Made by a program: the position numbers and the translations under genes
Part shown: positions 35,590 to 46,900 of the stretch, piece after piece
Layout: each line of letters starts with the position of its first letter
Numbering within the stretch: position 1 is the stretch's first letter
Notes under the pieces: generated by a model
Seen by the model: the letters and a program-made list of their open reading frames with translations, nothing else
What the model was told of the DNA's origin: nothing
The model's database searches: none
NCBI GenBank assembly: GCA_944470555.2
Contig: OX104129.1
Coordinates: 44,363,998-44,427,997, forward strand
Direction of reading: 5' to 3'
From: Heterobilharzia americana
Taxonomy: Eukaryota > Platyhelminthes > Trematoda > Strigeidida > Schistosomatidae
DNA length: 64,000 bases

Positions 35590-37040
35590 GTCCCCGGGCT
35601 GTGACGACATAAAACCGGTTGTCCTACGCAACTGTGCCAAAGTATTAAGCATGGAAGTATTAGTTTCAAGCTCCATTTTTCTCTGGGTAATACCTGTAGT
35701 GTCTAGATACAAACCTGGAAGACAATACTTCCATTTGTCCAACTTGTAAATTTTCTGCACACTTATTCTACTGGGATGTTCCATTATATGAACGTGCGGC
35801 ACTTATATCTTCTAGCAACAACGGGTGGGGATTGAGATTACCTTCCATGAAGATGAGTGTAATTTGTATATAAACTTACTCATACCTGTAAAAATGGTGT
35901 GCGCCTGTATATTCAGGAATAATAATAATTATTATTATTATTGTAACCATGTGCAACCTGTTCACGCACTCACTGGAAGTAAGTCAACTCCCCAAAGAAT
36001 GGAAACGTGCCATCCTCCCACCAGTCTTCAAAGAAGGAGACCGAAAGAACCCATGTAACTACTGACCAGTAGCATTACTCCCCACACTTTTCAAGGCACT
36101 GGAAAGCCCGGTTGTAGGTGTTGTTTGGGACTTCCTTAGCAGAGACAGCATCGTCCATCCCACTCAGCATGGCTCTAGGACCGGGCTGCCATGTGCCACA
36201 AACTCGATAACCGCTTGGGATGACTGGACTTCCAGATGGAACAACAAACAACCAGTTCGTGTTATCTTCTTTGGTTTGGCCAAAGCTTTTGACAGCGTCC
36301 CACACCGCATTATGATCGCCAAACTAGCAAAAGTGGGTATCACTGAACCACCCTTAGCATGGTTTATAGCATACCTCGAGGTCAGAGGATTCTGCACTAA
36401 AGTAAACAGAATTCCACCAACCTGAAGGAAAGCAACAATAGGAATTTCCGAGGGAGCAATCCCTAGACCAATCCTATTTTTACTATTCATCAATGACCTC
36501 CCCGTTAAAATCTCCTCGTTTATCCTCCTATTCACCGACGACATCAAAATGTGGAGGACGACAGGCGACGAAGAGGATCCTAAGGTATTTCGAAACGACC
36601 TGTTGCAGCTGGATTCCCGGTCAACTGCAAACGGTTCAAGCTTTAGTCTGGAGAAGTGTAAGGTGGTGTATCTTTGCACACCAGGGGTGATGAAAATCAA
36701 CTACACTCTTAACAAGCGTGTAATCACCAAGGTACCCACAGAGAAGAACCTGGGACCAAACATTTCTGACACCCTGGTGTTTATAAGGGAATGGCAGCAA
36801 AGGCGAACACCATTGTGCACTTTCTAAGAAGGCAACCTGGATTGCTAACCACAGAGTTATACCTCATGGTATTCAAAACCTGCGTTAGACCACACCTAGA
36901 GGTGCTCAACACGATAGCCCCTCCACTACTAGAGAGGGACGCAAATTCTCTCGAGAGGGTACAGAGAAAATCGGCAGAGTCGGTTGTCAGACTAACAGGC
37001 AAAACATATGCGCAACGCCTCAGACACTCAACTTGCTCAT
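35590..37040 (+). pseudogene. CR1-type reverse transcriptase, broken
   Basis: GKSPGCDDIKPVVLRNCAKVLS begins the conserved N-terminal block. After a 294-bp insertion the frame resumes at CNLFTHSLEV and continues through the catalytic palm. The FxDD box is LLFTDDIKMW near 36528, with Thr before the two aspartates instead of the usual Ala. At least three internal stops or frame changes are visible (for example after NPCNY near 36060 and after RIPPT near 36421). Confidence 0.75.
35654..35947. mobile_element. 294-bp insertion with CATG target duplication
   Basis: The reverse-transcriptase reading frame is cut between V-L-S-M and C-N-L-F. The insert is flanked by CATG on both sides (35650-35653 and 35948-35951). 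Removing the insert plus one CATG restores a continuous frame across the junction. The insert ends in an (AAT/ATT)n-like tract (35919-35941), as tails of some non-LTR elements and their derivatives do. Confidence 0.65.
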
Positions 37041-37440
37041 AGTAAGCTGTCGAAGGAAATGAGGTGCTCTGATAACAGATTACAAGATTATTCATCAAGT
37101 GGACCACCCAAATAGGACAACAGTATCGGTCCAAACCGACAATCCCGTGGGTACCCCACTCACATACCCCATCAAAGGGCGAAGACTGGAGTGAGACCCA
37201 ACTTCTCCCATGGAGTATGTGGCTTATGGAAGGCACTACCGAAAGAAGTGGCCACAGCTGCACCAGCTAACTTCTTCAAACGACTACTGGATGAGTATGT
37301 GAGCGCAAATGGCTTACCACGAACATTTGTTAGTAGCAACAGATGATACGATCTTCTATCCCTGTATTCCCTAACCCTAGTATCTGCAGTAAGACGTACT
37401 TCTCCTCTATAACATTACCATTCACATTTATCTTTTCGAA

Positions 37441-37855
37441 AGTACTTTTCACTTCATTTTTCTCATTCCCCACTCACCTCGTTTCTATCAATTTTTAAGC
37501 GATGCTGAACACTTTCTTGCAGGTTCTTCAACGACAGGAGTTGTAAACAGCTGATTGATCTTATCAGCAGTTCCATTGCCCCCCCTTCTAAACAAACCAG
37601 GCTACAGTTTGCAAATAAGACACCTCCAAATGGACAAACACTACCTCTAAATCTATAAGCAGAAAAACACAAAGACTTCCGCGACCGTCGAAGGAGTTTG
37701 ACGGAACAAAAAGAACCAAGCTTCCAGACCTAGAAGCGAGAGCTCAAAAACTTCAAGTTTCCTCTACTCGCACTGTTTATGTTCGATGTAGGATGTTAGC
37801 CGTGGTAACCAAACTGAGTCATTTTAAAGGTTGACGTTACAAAAAAACAGCTGAT
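37441..37855 (+). promoter_or_regulatory. Upstream region of ARMC3
   Basis: The 415 bp between the CR1-like 3' end and the ARMC3 ATG. There is no clear TATA box. It contains a candidate RFX-binding X-box at 37796-37809. The composition is mixed, and the stretch near 37500-37760 is open in short frames but has no recognisable protein. Confidence 0.35.
37796..37809 (+). promoter_or_regulatory. Candidate X-box (RFX site)
   Basis: TTAGCCGTGGTAAC agrees with the X-box consensus GTNRCCATRGYAAC at 12 of 14 positions; the differences are the first base and one spacer base. It lies 46 bp before the ATG of a gene from a ciliary family. X-boxes bound by RFX/DAF-19 factors within about 150 bp upstream of ciliary genes are established in other animals. 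Function here is inference. Confidence 0.45.
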
Positions 37856-37906
37856 ATGACGGCGGGTAAAAAGAGCAAGCGCGATGATATATCGGCTGCT
37901 GATACT
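37856..37906 (+). CDS. ARMC3: ARMC3 exon 1 (residues 1-17)
   Basis: Starts MTAGKKSKRDD, a short Lys-rich N-terminus like the MGKKIKK start of vertebrate ARMC3. This is the first ATG in frame, and the donor GTAAGT follows at 37907. Phase 0. The intron after it is only 34 bp. Confidence 0.75.
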
Positions 37907-40900
37907 GTAAGTCTGCAACTTATCTGACGTACACATCAAGTTTGATGAAGTGGTGATTGGCTTGCACCAAGCAGAGTCAGCTGTACTAATGCTGAAGAGC
38001 CCTGAGGATGATGTTAAGACGCGAGCTTGTGAAGCCTTATATAGATTTTCGAACAAAAGTTGCTCCTCTTTTCAAATGATGTTTTATTTAAGGTGATGAT
38101 AACAAAAAGGCTGTAGTCTCGCTTAACGTTCTGGAATATCTTCAGCCACTAATTAAGGACGAAAATAAGGTGGTGAAAAGAAATGCAGTACTTGTTTATG
38201 GGGTTTTATCATCGCTCCCTACTGCACGATCTATCATAAGGAAGCTACCAAATATAATAGCAGATCTTCTGAAGCTTTTAGATCAAGAAGGTATACATTT
38301 TGCATTATATATATGGCATAATTTTAAATCCTTAACCCTTCACTTACAATGTAGAGTTCGAGACCACAAAGGAGTTTGCTACTATGACTTTGTCGCACTT
38401 GTGCTTGGAATATGTTGGTATAAATGATCTCATAGAACACAAGTGCCTTCCAACAATCATACCCTGCCTGAAGTCACCTGATCCAGATGTGCAGAAAAAT
38501 TCCTTAGACATATTAAATATGCTTATGCAGGTATCACTCTTAAAACTCATCCTATCTTTTGTCAAGGATTTTGAGGCGCGCCCAATGCTGAAAGCTGCTG
38601 AAGGCTTAGAGACTTTGACTGGATTACTGACTTCTGAATACCCAGTTATTCAGGATTTAGTGCTTAAAACATTTGCCAGAGCAACTCAGGATAGTAAGTA
38701 TCTTTAAACCCCCAGATATTCATGTGATATCATCCTATTTCACAGTAAATTATTGGTGTAGTCTGTTTTTCCACTTTTCCTTAGTGTGTTAATTATCCTG
38801 CTGGTGGATGAAAATATATTATTTCTGAATATTTTAAATCCATTTTTCAGTAATAAAGAAAGTGAGCCAGTTGTTCTGTGTTAGTCCTTGCGGTAAATGT
38901 CTCTATGAGGATCTTGTTTCTCTTCTAAGGCGTTGACCGAAGTTGTTGATACTGCTTACCGAGGTAAGGAGTCCCATTCGTTGACCACACGATGGGAAAA
39001 ACGCAAACTCACGCTAAGTTGATTCGATCACGGTTTTTAGATTTTCTTGTGATGCCCTTGGAGATGATAAATCCAAACAGGAGAGAAAACTAGAACATAT
39101 CAGTAGTGAAGTCATTACTAAGGATACGGAATGCCAGTATGAGGTCTCCCCTTTTCTTACGCCAAGACAGAAGAAATAAGTATAATCGTTGTAATCATTC
39201 CTCATCAGTGGTTGACATGACTGGTGACTGGTGAAATAACTGAAAATCGGTAACAACGGGACAAATATATTTACTCTGACTTCTCAATCTTCAGTGTTTT
39301 GGCCGATCTTAATTTTACGTTTCCTATCCTCCCATACACCTTTGTCTACTTTGATATCAGTATTTCCTATCTATTTGTTTTTATATACAACTGTGAAGTG
39401 TGGTAACTTTGAGCGACATGCGAGACTAACATTATTCTGATTTCATAAATCATGACCATTTACCAATAAATGTAAAAAGGATTCAAGAAATGTTGCTAGT
39501 TATTTTTAGGTTCATAACTTCAAGCAAAATGTGTTGTTGTTATTTCCATTATAGGAAAAGGTATTACGTGGAGAACTGACCCTACATTGATTTTGTGAGT
39601 AATACCTTAAGACTCAAGAAATGTATAAAACCTTTTTTCTATCCTGCGAATTCCAAGTTTTCAGTATTGGACTGACCTTCTTGCTAATATAATACTTCAC
39701 TTGGCAGATACTTCTAAATGCCGAGCTTACCAGGTGTAAACACGAAACTATTTGATGCTGCTTGAAACTGGTCGCAACTGACTTAAATTGATAGTATGCC
39801 ATAAATAGGTCAAAATTATTAGTTCACTCCTTGATCAGCTTTCTTCGATCCGCAATTTTTTTACCTGCCCCCACTTATATTTACCAGCTTTTCCTGATAC
39901 ACGACGCATTTTTTTCACTTCCTTTTATTGTCTAATCGTTTTGCATATGAACGCTGGTTATTGTGTTGTTTTGTTTGTTATGTACGGTGTGCATCAGTAA
40001 AGTGTCATTTACTGGATGACATTTCGGGCACAATTAAGTGAATAGTAAATTTCATCCTCAAAGTTACTTAGTAAAACAGTATTATTGTGTGGTCACTTGC
40101 AATATGAAACAAGCACACTGGAGTGATGCTTCACCGCTTTCCCCCAGATTTTCTCATATTATCACTTTTTCTCATCATATTCTGCCTTATATTTACAAAG
40201 CATCAAAGTGTGTTCTTGGACCTATGTACTGACTTAATTTCTGTTTTTTAACCGACGTTTTGTACTTAGGTTTAATAAGAACGGCACTGAGGGATATGAA
40301 CGCATTGGATGCATTTGTCGATATTATTGGCATTCCAGAATTTAATGATGTACATGTTTCCACTTTACAAGTTATCGCTAACCTCCTAGATGATATTGAA
40401 TGCGTTAAAGTAAGTTTTTAATTTTCTTTTCATACTTAGTACACTTAAACTTGCTGGTAACTTTTGAAATAGTCGTTACTAGTCAAAGTGTTCTGAATAA
40501 CTATTGAACATGTTGCAACTAAAACTGGCAACTTTTTGGTTCGAATGCAGTTCAGAGTGATGATAAATGCTGATAATTGATAGAATTGGAAGTGATTACT
40601 AACCATTCGCTGACTGTGACTGGATAGCAGTGACAGTTATATTCAAGCACGCTAATGAATATAAAAACCGGAGTTTCTCAGAAAGCATCGATATCCACCT
40701 TACCAAAAAATGGCATTTTCAACCTTAAACATCTGTATTAAGAAGGAGATTGGATAACTTGAAATGAGAAGTACATTAAACTGAACGCATCATAAAAGAT
40801 GTATGTTGATAGAAGGAAACCACTGATGAACGGTATAATTGCGTACAAAAGAAATATGTACAGTCACTGTTTTTACCTTGGCCATGACACTTTCCCACCC

Positions 40901-43900
40901 CATTAGTTTCCCCTCCCTTGTTAATTTAACCCTTGTGTCCTTCCTTTATCACTATTACTGTTGTTATAATTACCTTCACTTTGATTACTTTCTGGTGTTA
41001 CTTCACTTAATCGTCTTAATCTTTTTAGAAATTACTGATTTCACAGTGACCAACTTGTCTAACCCTATTGCATAATACCTAGTTGACTTATTGCTTTCAT
41101 CAGTTTTTTCCACCCCTTTTGGAGTTATATACCTTCTAGGAACCATCCCATATATTACGTAATTTGCCTTGTCATCATTCTTTGTTATCATAACCACAAA
41201 TACCTGTAATCATCCATTTTATCATTATTGTCATCATTATACAGTGTTTATTTTTCCTAATGGGATTTAATTTTTCAAATATCATATATATACGAATATA
41301 CAGCTTGAAAATAAATTTTTTGAAAAGTCTGTTCGCTGAATATTTTGGTCCTCATATCACAATGGGAATAATTAAATTAAAGTATAACTTTTTCCCATCA
41401 AAACTACGCCGATTTTCATGAACAATACGGTATACCTATTAAAAATGTATCACTTAGTTATTAATCATAGCTGTCAACACGGTTCAGCTGCACATGATGA
41501 AATGTGGTGTTTTTTGCAAGATTTGAGAAAGATACTATGGACTTCAAATTGAAATCCATTTAAAAGAGATTGGGAACTACTACAACCGGAGACTACCTCG
41601 ACTTCATGTTTTGGTTGCTGTGAATCCACTCGATTTATATCCAGTTAACTAAATACTAGGCTAATAGTGGTCCTATTGTACACTTTACGTCACGATTTCT
41701 TACGGTTGACTTACTACGATCAACGATTTAAGTGGATGAATTCAAAAAACCAAACTGTGAACATATACAGACTCTGAAAACTGAAAGTGTGATAGAAGCC
41801 AAGCACGCTAAAATCGAGTCAAATAGTCAGTTGTTATCCAGGTAAAATAGTTGTAATTTCAAATTTAAATGGCAAATTGGCGGTCAAGGCGGCCAATAAA
41901 TGTCCGCCATCAAACTCACAGTTAGATTTATCTGCTTTTAGAGAGTATCCAGATGAATAAAGAGTATACTGTATTTTGAAATCTATCTCTTTGGATAAAC
42001 TTGAATCAATAAATCGTATTTAAGAACATTACACAATATAAGGATCCGATTGAACATTTCTATTGGAATTCAAATTGGAATTTTATAATTTTATCATATG
42101 CTTCAATTGAAAGTATTACCGACAAGCAGAAGTAGTGATCACAATGGGACATACATTGACACAACGAATTTATGAACAGATATCTTAAACCCACTTGTGG
42201 TAACAAAATCTCATGATTGTGGCTCAGAAATATTGATTACTAATCTTTATCGAAGTCATTTTAGTTGAATTGTAAATTAACTGCTGTTGATTACTGGAAT
42301 GTCTAACCTACACAATTAACTTTACCTTTTTCTTACAGCACTTACTAAGTCATGGAAGCCTTCAAACATTGTTACATTTTATCACAGATCGTCAAGTTTA
42401 CAATGAAAGTGATATTAAGGCGAATTCTGCCAACCAACAGCAAGGTAAAGATAAAAATCCTAAAGGAAAAAGCTCAGCGCAAAGAAAAATGATAAGAAGA
42501 AAGGCGGTAAAGGCGAATCTGAGGGTAAGTAATAAATGATATTTAAGTTTGTAAATAAACTAAACTAAACAAATAGAAGCCATAGAAATGCCTTCAACAA
42601 GTTCATTTCTAAGTTTTAAAACCAATTATAAATCCTTTCTTGCTTCATTGTTATCATTAGAGAATAATTAAAATCTTACCAATGGCACTTGGATGCAAAT
42701 ACCATTATTGAACGCTTTGAAATATTCGAATTACTAATGGATACGCATTGTTTTTTCCCCAGTGCTTTATGATAATTTCTATTTCCACTTTATTCAATGT
42801 TCAATGTGGGCGTAAAAATAGTTCATCATAAAATAATGTTTTTTATTTCTTTTAGGAAGAAAGGATGATGAAAAGCCACCGTCAAATACTCTTCCGGAGG
42901 CAAAAATTCATACATGCAATGCACTCATGAGAGCTGCTTGCAAAGGTTAGTTTTTGTCAGAGTATAATTCTTGTATACGTACGAAGTGACTTTAATATAT
43001 ACAGTTGATTTGAGAATCTTACATTATTAGCCTTAAGAATTAGGTAGATTCTCCGCATACAATTGGTTAATTTCGTCACTTATTTCGCTAATATCTATCC
43101 GCTACATTTTGAGATGACACATTTTGACTTGCAGAAGTTTGTGATGAGATTACTGGATTTGCATTAGTTTGGTTGTATTCTAAAATGTGAAGTAATATGC
43201 TTACATTTAATCTTTAAATCTACGTAAATGTCTAGTGAAAGCTACTTTGTTGAACCAAAAAAGTACTCCTCAATCTTTGATTGACTGAATTAAGCTTACA
43301 GTTGCTTGGTGCTCTCAACTGAAGTATTATGATCACATTGGAATTATTTACACTACTATAATAATGCAGGCAGATATCAAACAGAAACATAAGAAAGCTT
43401 GAAAGCATGCACTTAGAAGTAAATTTATTTTGATCTATTCATTGTTTATAGCTAACTTATTTTATATCTATCAGCTCAATCTTTTCCGTTTCAGCCCAGT
43501 ATTTTAGTCTTCTAATAATAGTCTTACAAGTCGCGTGGTTTTACAGTGACATTAAAAGTTTTATCGCCAAAACTTTTCGGTCGTTCGACTAGTCGGCTAC
43601 AGGCAGCATGATTTACAAGTCATTTATTTTGTACACTAACTAGGTGAACAAAATCTGTACGTAAACCAGTCAGTAAACTTTTTTGTCGTTTTCTAAAAAT
43701 ATTAAAGTTGAAATTCTACATCTGTGTAGTGAAACAAAAATCATAACACATAGATTATTTTGAATCAGTGCTATCAACTTAGTTGAATGATCAATCATTA
43801 ATTAGAGGCTTGTTTCCGTGACTTGGTGAACACAGGATTAGGGTAGGAAGTTATCTCACTTTGAACCAACCTCTACGCAGCTACGTATTGACTCACTGGA

Positions 43901-46900
43901 CACACCACTGTCTGTTATTGGTAGATTTTGACCAGAATCAGAGACAACTAAATTGTTTAGGACCTAGCTACAAGTATTTCTAATTTATTAATTTTCTAAA
44001 TACGTATATTTCGTTTCAGTTGTAAACCGATCACATTTCTCATTATCATATTGAACTATTTCATCACCATGCTGTTCACTGTCAAAATTTTTTAATAAAA
44101 GATATATATTGCCTATTTTTTTTGTTTCAGAAGAGACGCGAAAAATTCTACATGATGCAGATGTTGAACGAATGCTGGTATCTTTATTATCTCATGAAGA
44201 TGAAGGTGTACGAGCTGCATCAGCTCAAGTTATCGCTGTTTTGTCAGAAAGTGCAATATGCCAGGACAGAATAGCTGAATTAGGTAGTATCTTTATAGGA
44301 ACAGAGAGTTGATGATAATTGGGAATAAAACAGTGATAGCCAGCTAAGTGTATACTAAGGTACCCAAACTTTAGATAAACTGGAAATGTTTACTGTGCAT
44401 TTTGGTGAAGTGATACGCAGAACTTGGAATTTACCCGAAGAAAAAAACTTCGGTTACATAAAACCATAACTTACGATCAAACCGAAGCCACTCAGTTTCG
44501 TTAGTCGTTGTACAACGTCAGTGAAAAATGTAACAACATTTTGCACACCAATGAAGTGGTTAAAATTTTCGGTACCATTTGGAAACATCATTTAGGACAA
44601 TCAACGGAAATAGCAGGTTTATACAAAGTACAAGCAGGAGGACGTTGTTCCACGTAAAGGATCAAGGTATTATCTAAGAAAATAAACCAAGTTCACAGTA
44701 CTATCAAACTTAGATGCCTCTGTATCTCTGAGCTCCTGACTTAGGCATCTTAATTATGTCTTAAAATTAGTGAACACCAATATTCCTACCTCTTGCTCTG
44801 GTAAACTACTTCACATGATCCCCGGTTACACTTATGTTGATTAGACAGAAATTTAACTCTTTTATAATCTACTGTGAAAGCTTTATTACATTTATGGTGA
44901 CAAAAGAAAAGCTGAAATATTTGAAAAGAGGTAAAATAACGATAAGATTACCAAGGAATTAAAAATTAATAAGTTACAATATGATTTCTACTAATCCTTA
45001 TTCTTCAGACACTAAACACAGGCTTCTGACGTTAAAGTAAAAGGTTTTTGAAAACAATCAGAAATCATCACGTTGTATGCATTATATGAGATAAACAAGC
45101 GAAATTTCTAGTAACCGCTGTATTAACGGCATACTTATTAACAGCTGTAGAACATAGTTAAAAAACAGATTTAACTGTGCTAGAACCATTGGCTTTAAAG
45201 TTGAAAATGCTCCTAAAGATTCTCCTCCCTATAAATTAGTGAAACTTGAGGTCTGAAAAGAAGATAACATTCTTCATTAAGAAATTGTAATACATTCATA
45301 GATTTCATATACCGCAAAACACACCAAGGTTGATAATCTCAATAACATGAGGAACATATTAGCTTATTCGTCCTACTTTTATGAGACACTTTATCTAAAC
45401 CATGTAGTTTTGAAAGGAGCATAAAAAGCAAGTAAATTCATCTCGTAAGACATATGTCGCTGATCTAAAATAAATCCGTAAAACTGTGTGATAGTCTTAC
45501 ATTGATTCATACGATACAAACGGTAATTAAGGAACACATTTGTCAGACTGACAAATCAACGTTAATGTTGTACGCAAGTGCATCGGTACAGGTCGACACA
45601 TTTTACAATAGCATGCAAGGAACAAGAGGATAGAAAAAGACTGAAGTCAGAGTAAACAGGCGCACTGGAAGGTAAGGAATTTGAAAATCAAGATAAGAAA
45701 ACATTTCCAAGTTTAAGAAGACTTCAAAGAGTAAGTTGAACTGCACCACCGCGACCGATTTTCAGAAATATTAACAAGAGTCCTCAATCAGCTGATTCCT
45801 GTCGACCCGAAAACCCTAGGCAAGTAGTCTACATCCGCATACACTGCTCACAACAACAATTAGAGACTTCATCGGTTGGTGACACTTCTTGATGCGGCCA
45901 ACCTGAAGCTTCTAACAACCCAATCTCACTTTGAGTAACACCACAGGTCAAGGTTGGTGGTAGCCTGGTATGCACAACACATGTCCATCCCCCTTAGTCG
46001 GCAAAGATTTTATAACCTCATCGACTGACCATTTAATCTTGTCCAGTCCTCTTTCCCGACCTCTGCACTGTTCACGCGGTGGGTCCACCATACACGAGCA
46101 ATAATACTACGAAACCTATGGTTAAAGACTTCTAATCACTTCATATCTACTTTGAACGGCCATGGCTCACAACCATTTTACGGGAGAAAATGGGCTGAAG
46201 CAAAGTTTGCTCGTCTTTTAATAGACAGTGCAGTTGGATATCTCATCAGTCGGTGCCAGAAATAATGCAAGTTGGCGATGCAGAACGGGTGTATTGTCTC
46301 CGAGCTGGGTTTATTCGACTTTTCAAGTAGTTGAAGTGGTCCGTGCATTCTGCTACTTCACTCTCTATTTTTCAAACTGGAAGTAGCTGTGAACCGATCC
46401 TGAGGCATAAACAAGCATTTTAGAGGTGCGAGCCGCGTGGCAAACACTTAGATTTTTGAAATACCGTTGTACATTTCTGCTAAACACCTTCGTCAGTCTT
46501 TCTTCTCACAGCTAGCTTCTGAAGTAAGTATAAACGCTTTCCACCCACGTATCCAATATGCAAACTAGCTTACCTGCTCCATTGTTATTCTTTGATATCT
46601 AACATCAGTGTAACCGGGAATAAGAAATGACTACACTACGGAGTAGTTCACTAGGAACTGGTAACTTTTGGAGTAGTTGTCTTCGTAGAGTATCTTCAGC
46701 TACAATAAATTATATTTTGACAAATAAGGCTCACCAATAAGTTTTATTTGCCGGTAGTTTCTTTCAGTAGGATTTAGAATTTGAATTGTGTTGGTTTTAC
46801 CTGCACTAGGAATTTTCCTGATTCTCTAATATCTTTTGGAATCATGACATGGAGAGGCTAAAGTTTACTATCAGATTTTTCTTCGGTAGAATTTTTGGTG

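Larger units (their letters stand above)
31591..37440 (+). mobile_element. CR1-like non-LTR retrotransposon, decayed, near full length
   Basis: In order on the + strand: a leader/ORF1 region with a PHD-type zinc finger (32903-33067), a degraded endonuclease region (about 34250-35010), and a reverse transcriptase (about 35590-37040) with the fingers-palm blocks PTQHGSRTGLPCAT, FFGLAKAFDSVPH, GAIPRPILFLLFINDLP and LLFTDDIKMW, followed by the C-terminal KTCVRPHLEV and LERVQRKSAESVVRLTG. The 3' end lies near 37440, about 0.4 kb before the ARMC3 start codon. Many stops and frameshifts and a nested insertion mean it is dead. CR1/Jockey-group assignment is by motif recognition. Confidence 0.8.

Noticed and set aside
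1..37440. CRISPR array, bacterial operon or rRNA genes
   Set aside because: No regularly spaced repeats, no ribosome-binding sites ahead of long frames, and no rRNA sequence. The window is plainly eukaryotic.
37828..37850. Trans-splice (spliced-leader) acceptor just before the ARMC3 ATG
   Set aside because: An AG is present (ACAG at 37847-37850) but there is no convincing polypyrimidine tract, and spliced-leader addition cannot be judged from genomic sequence alone.
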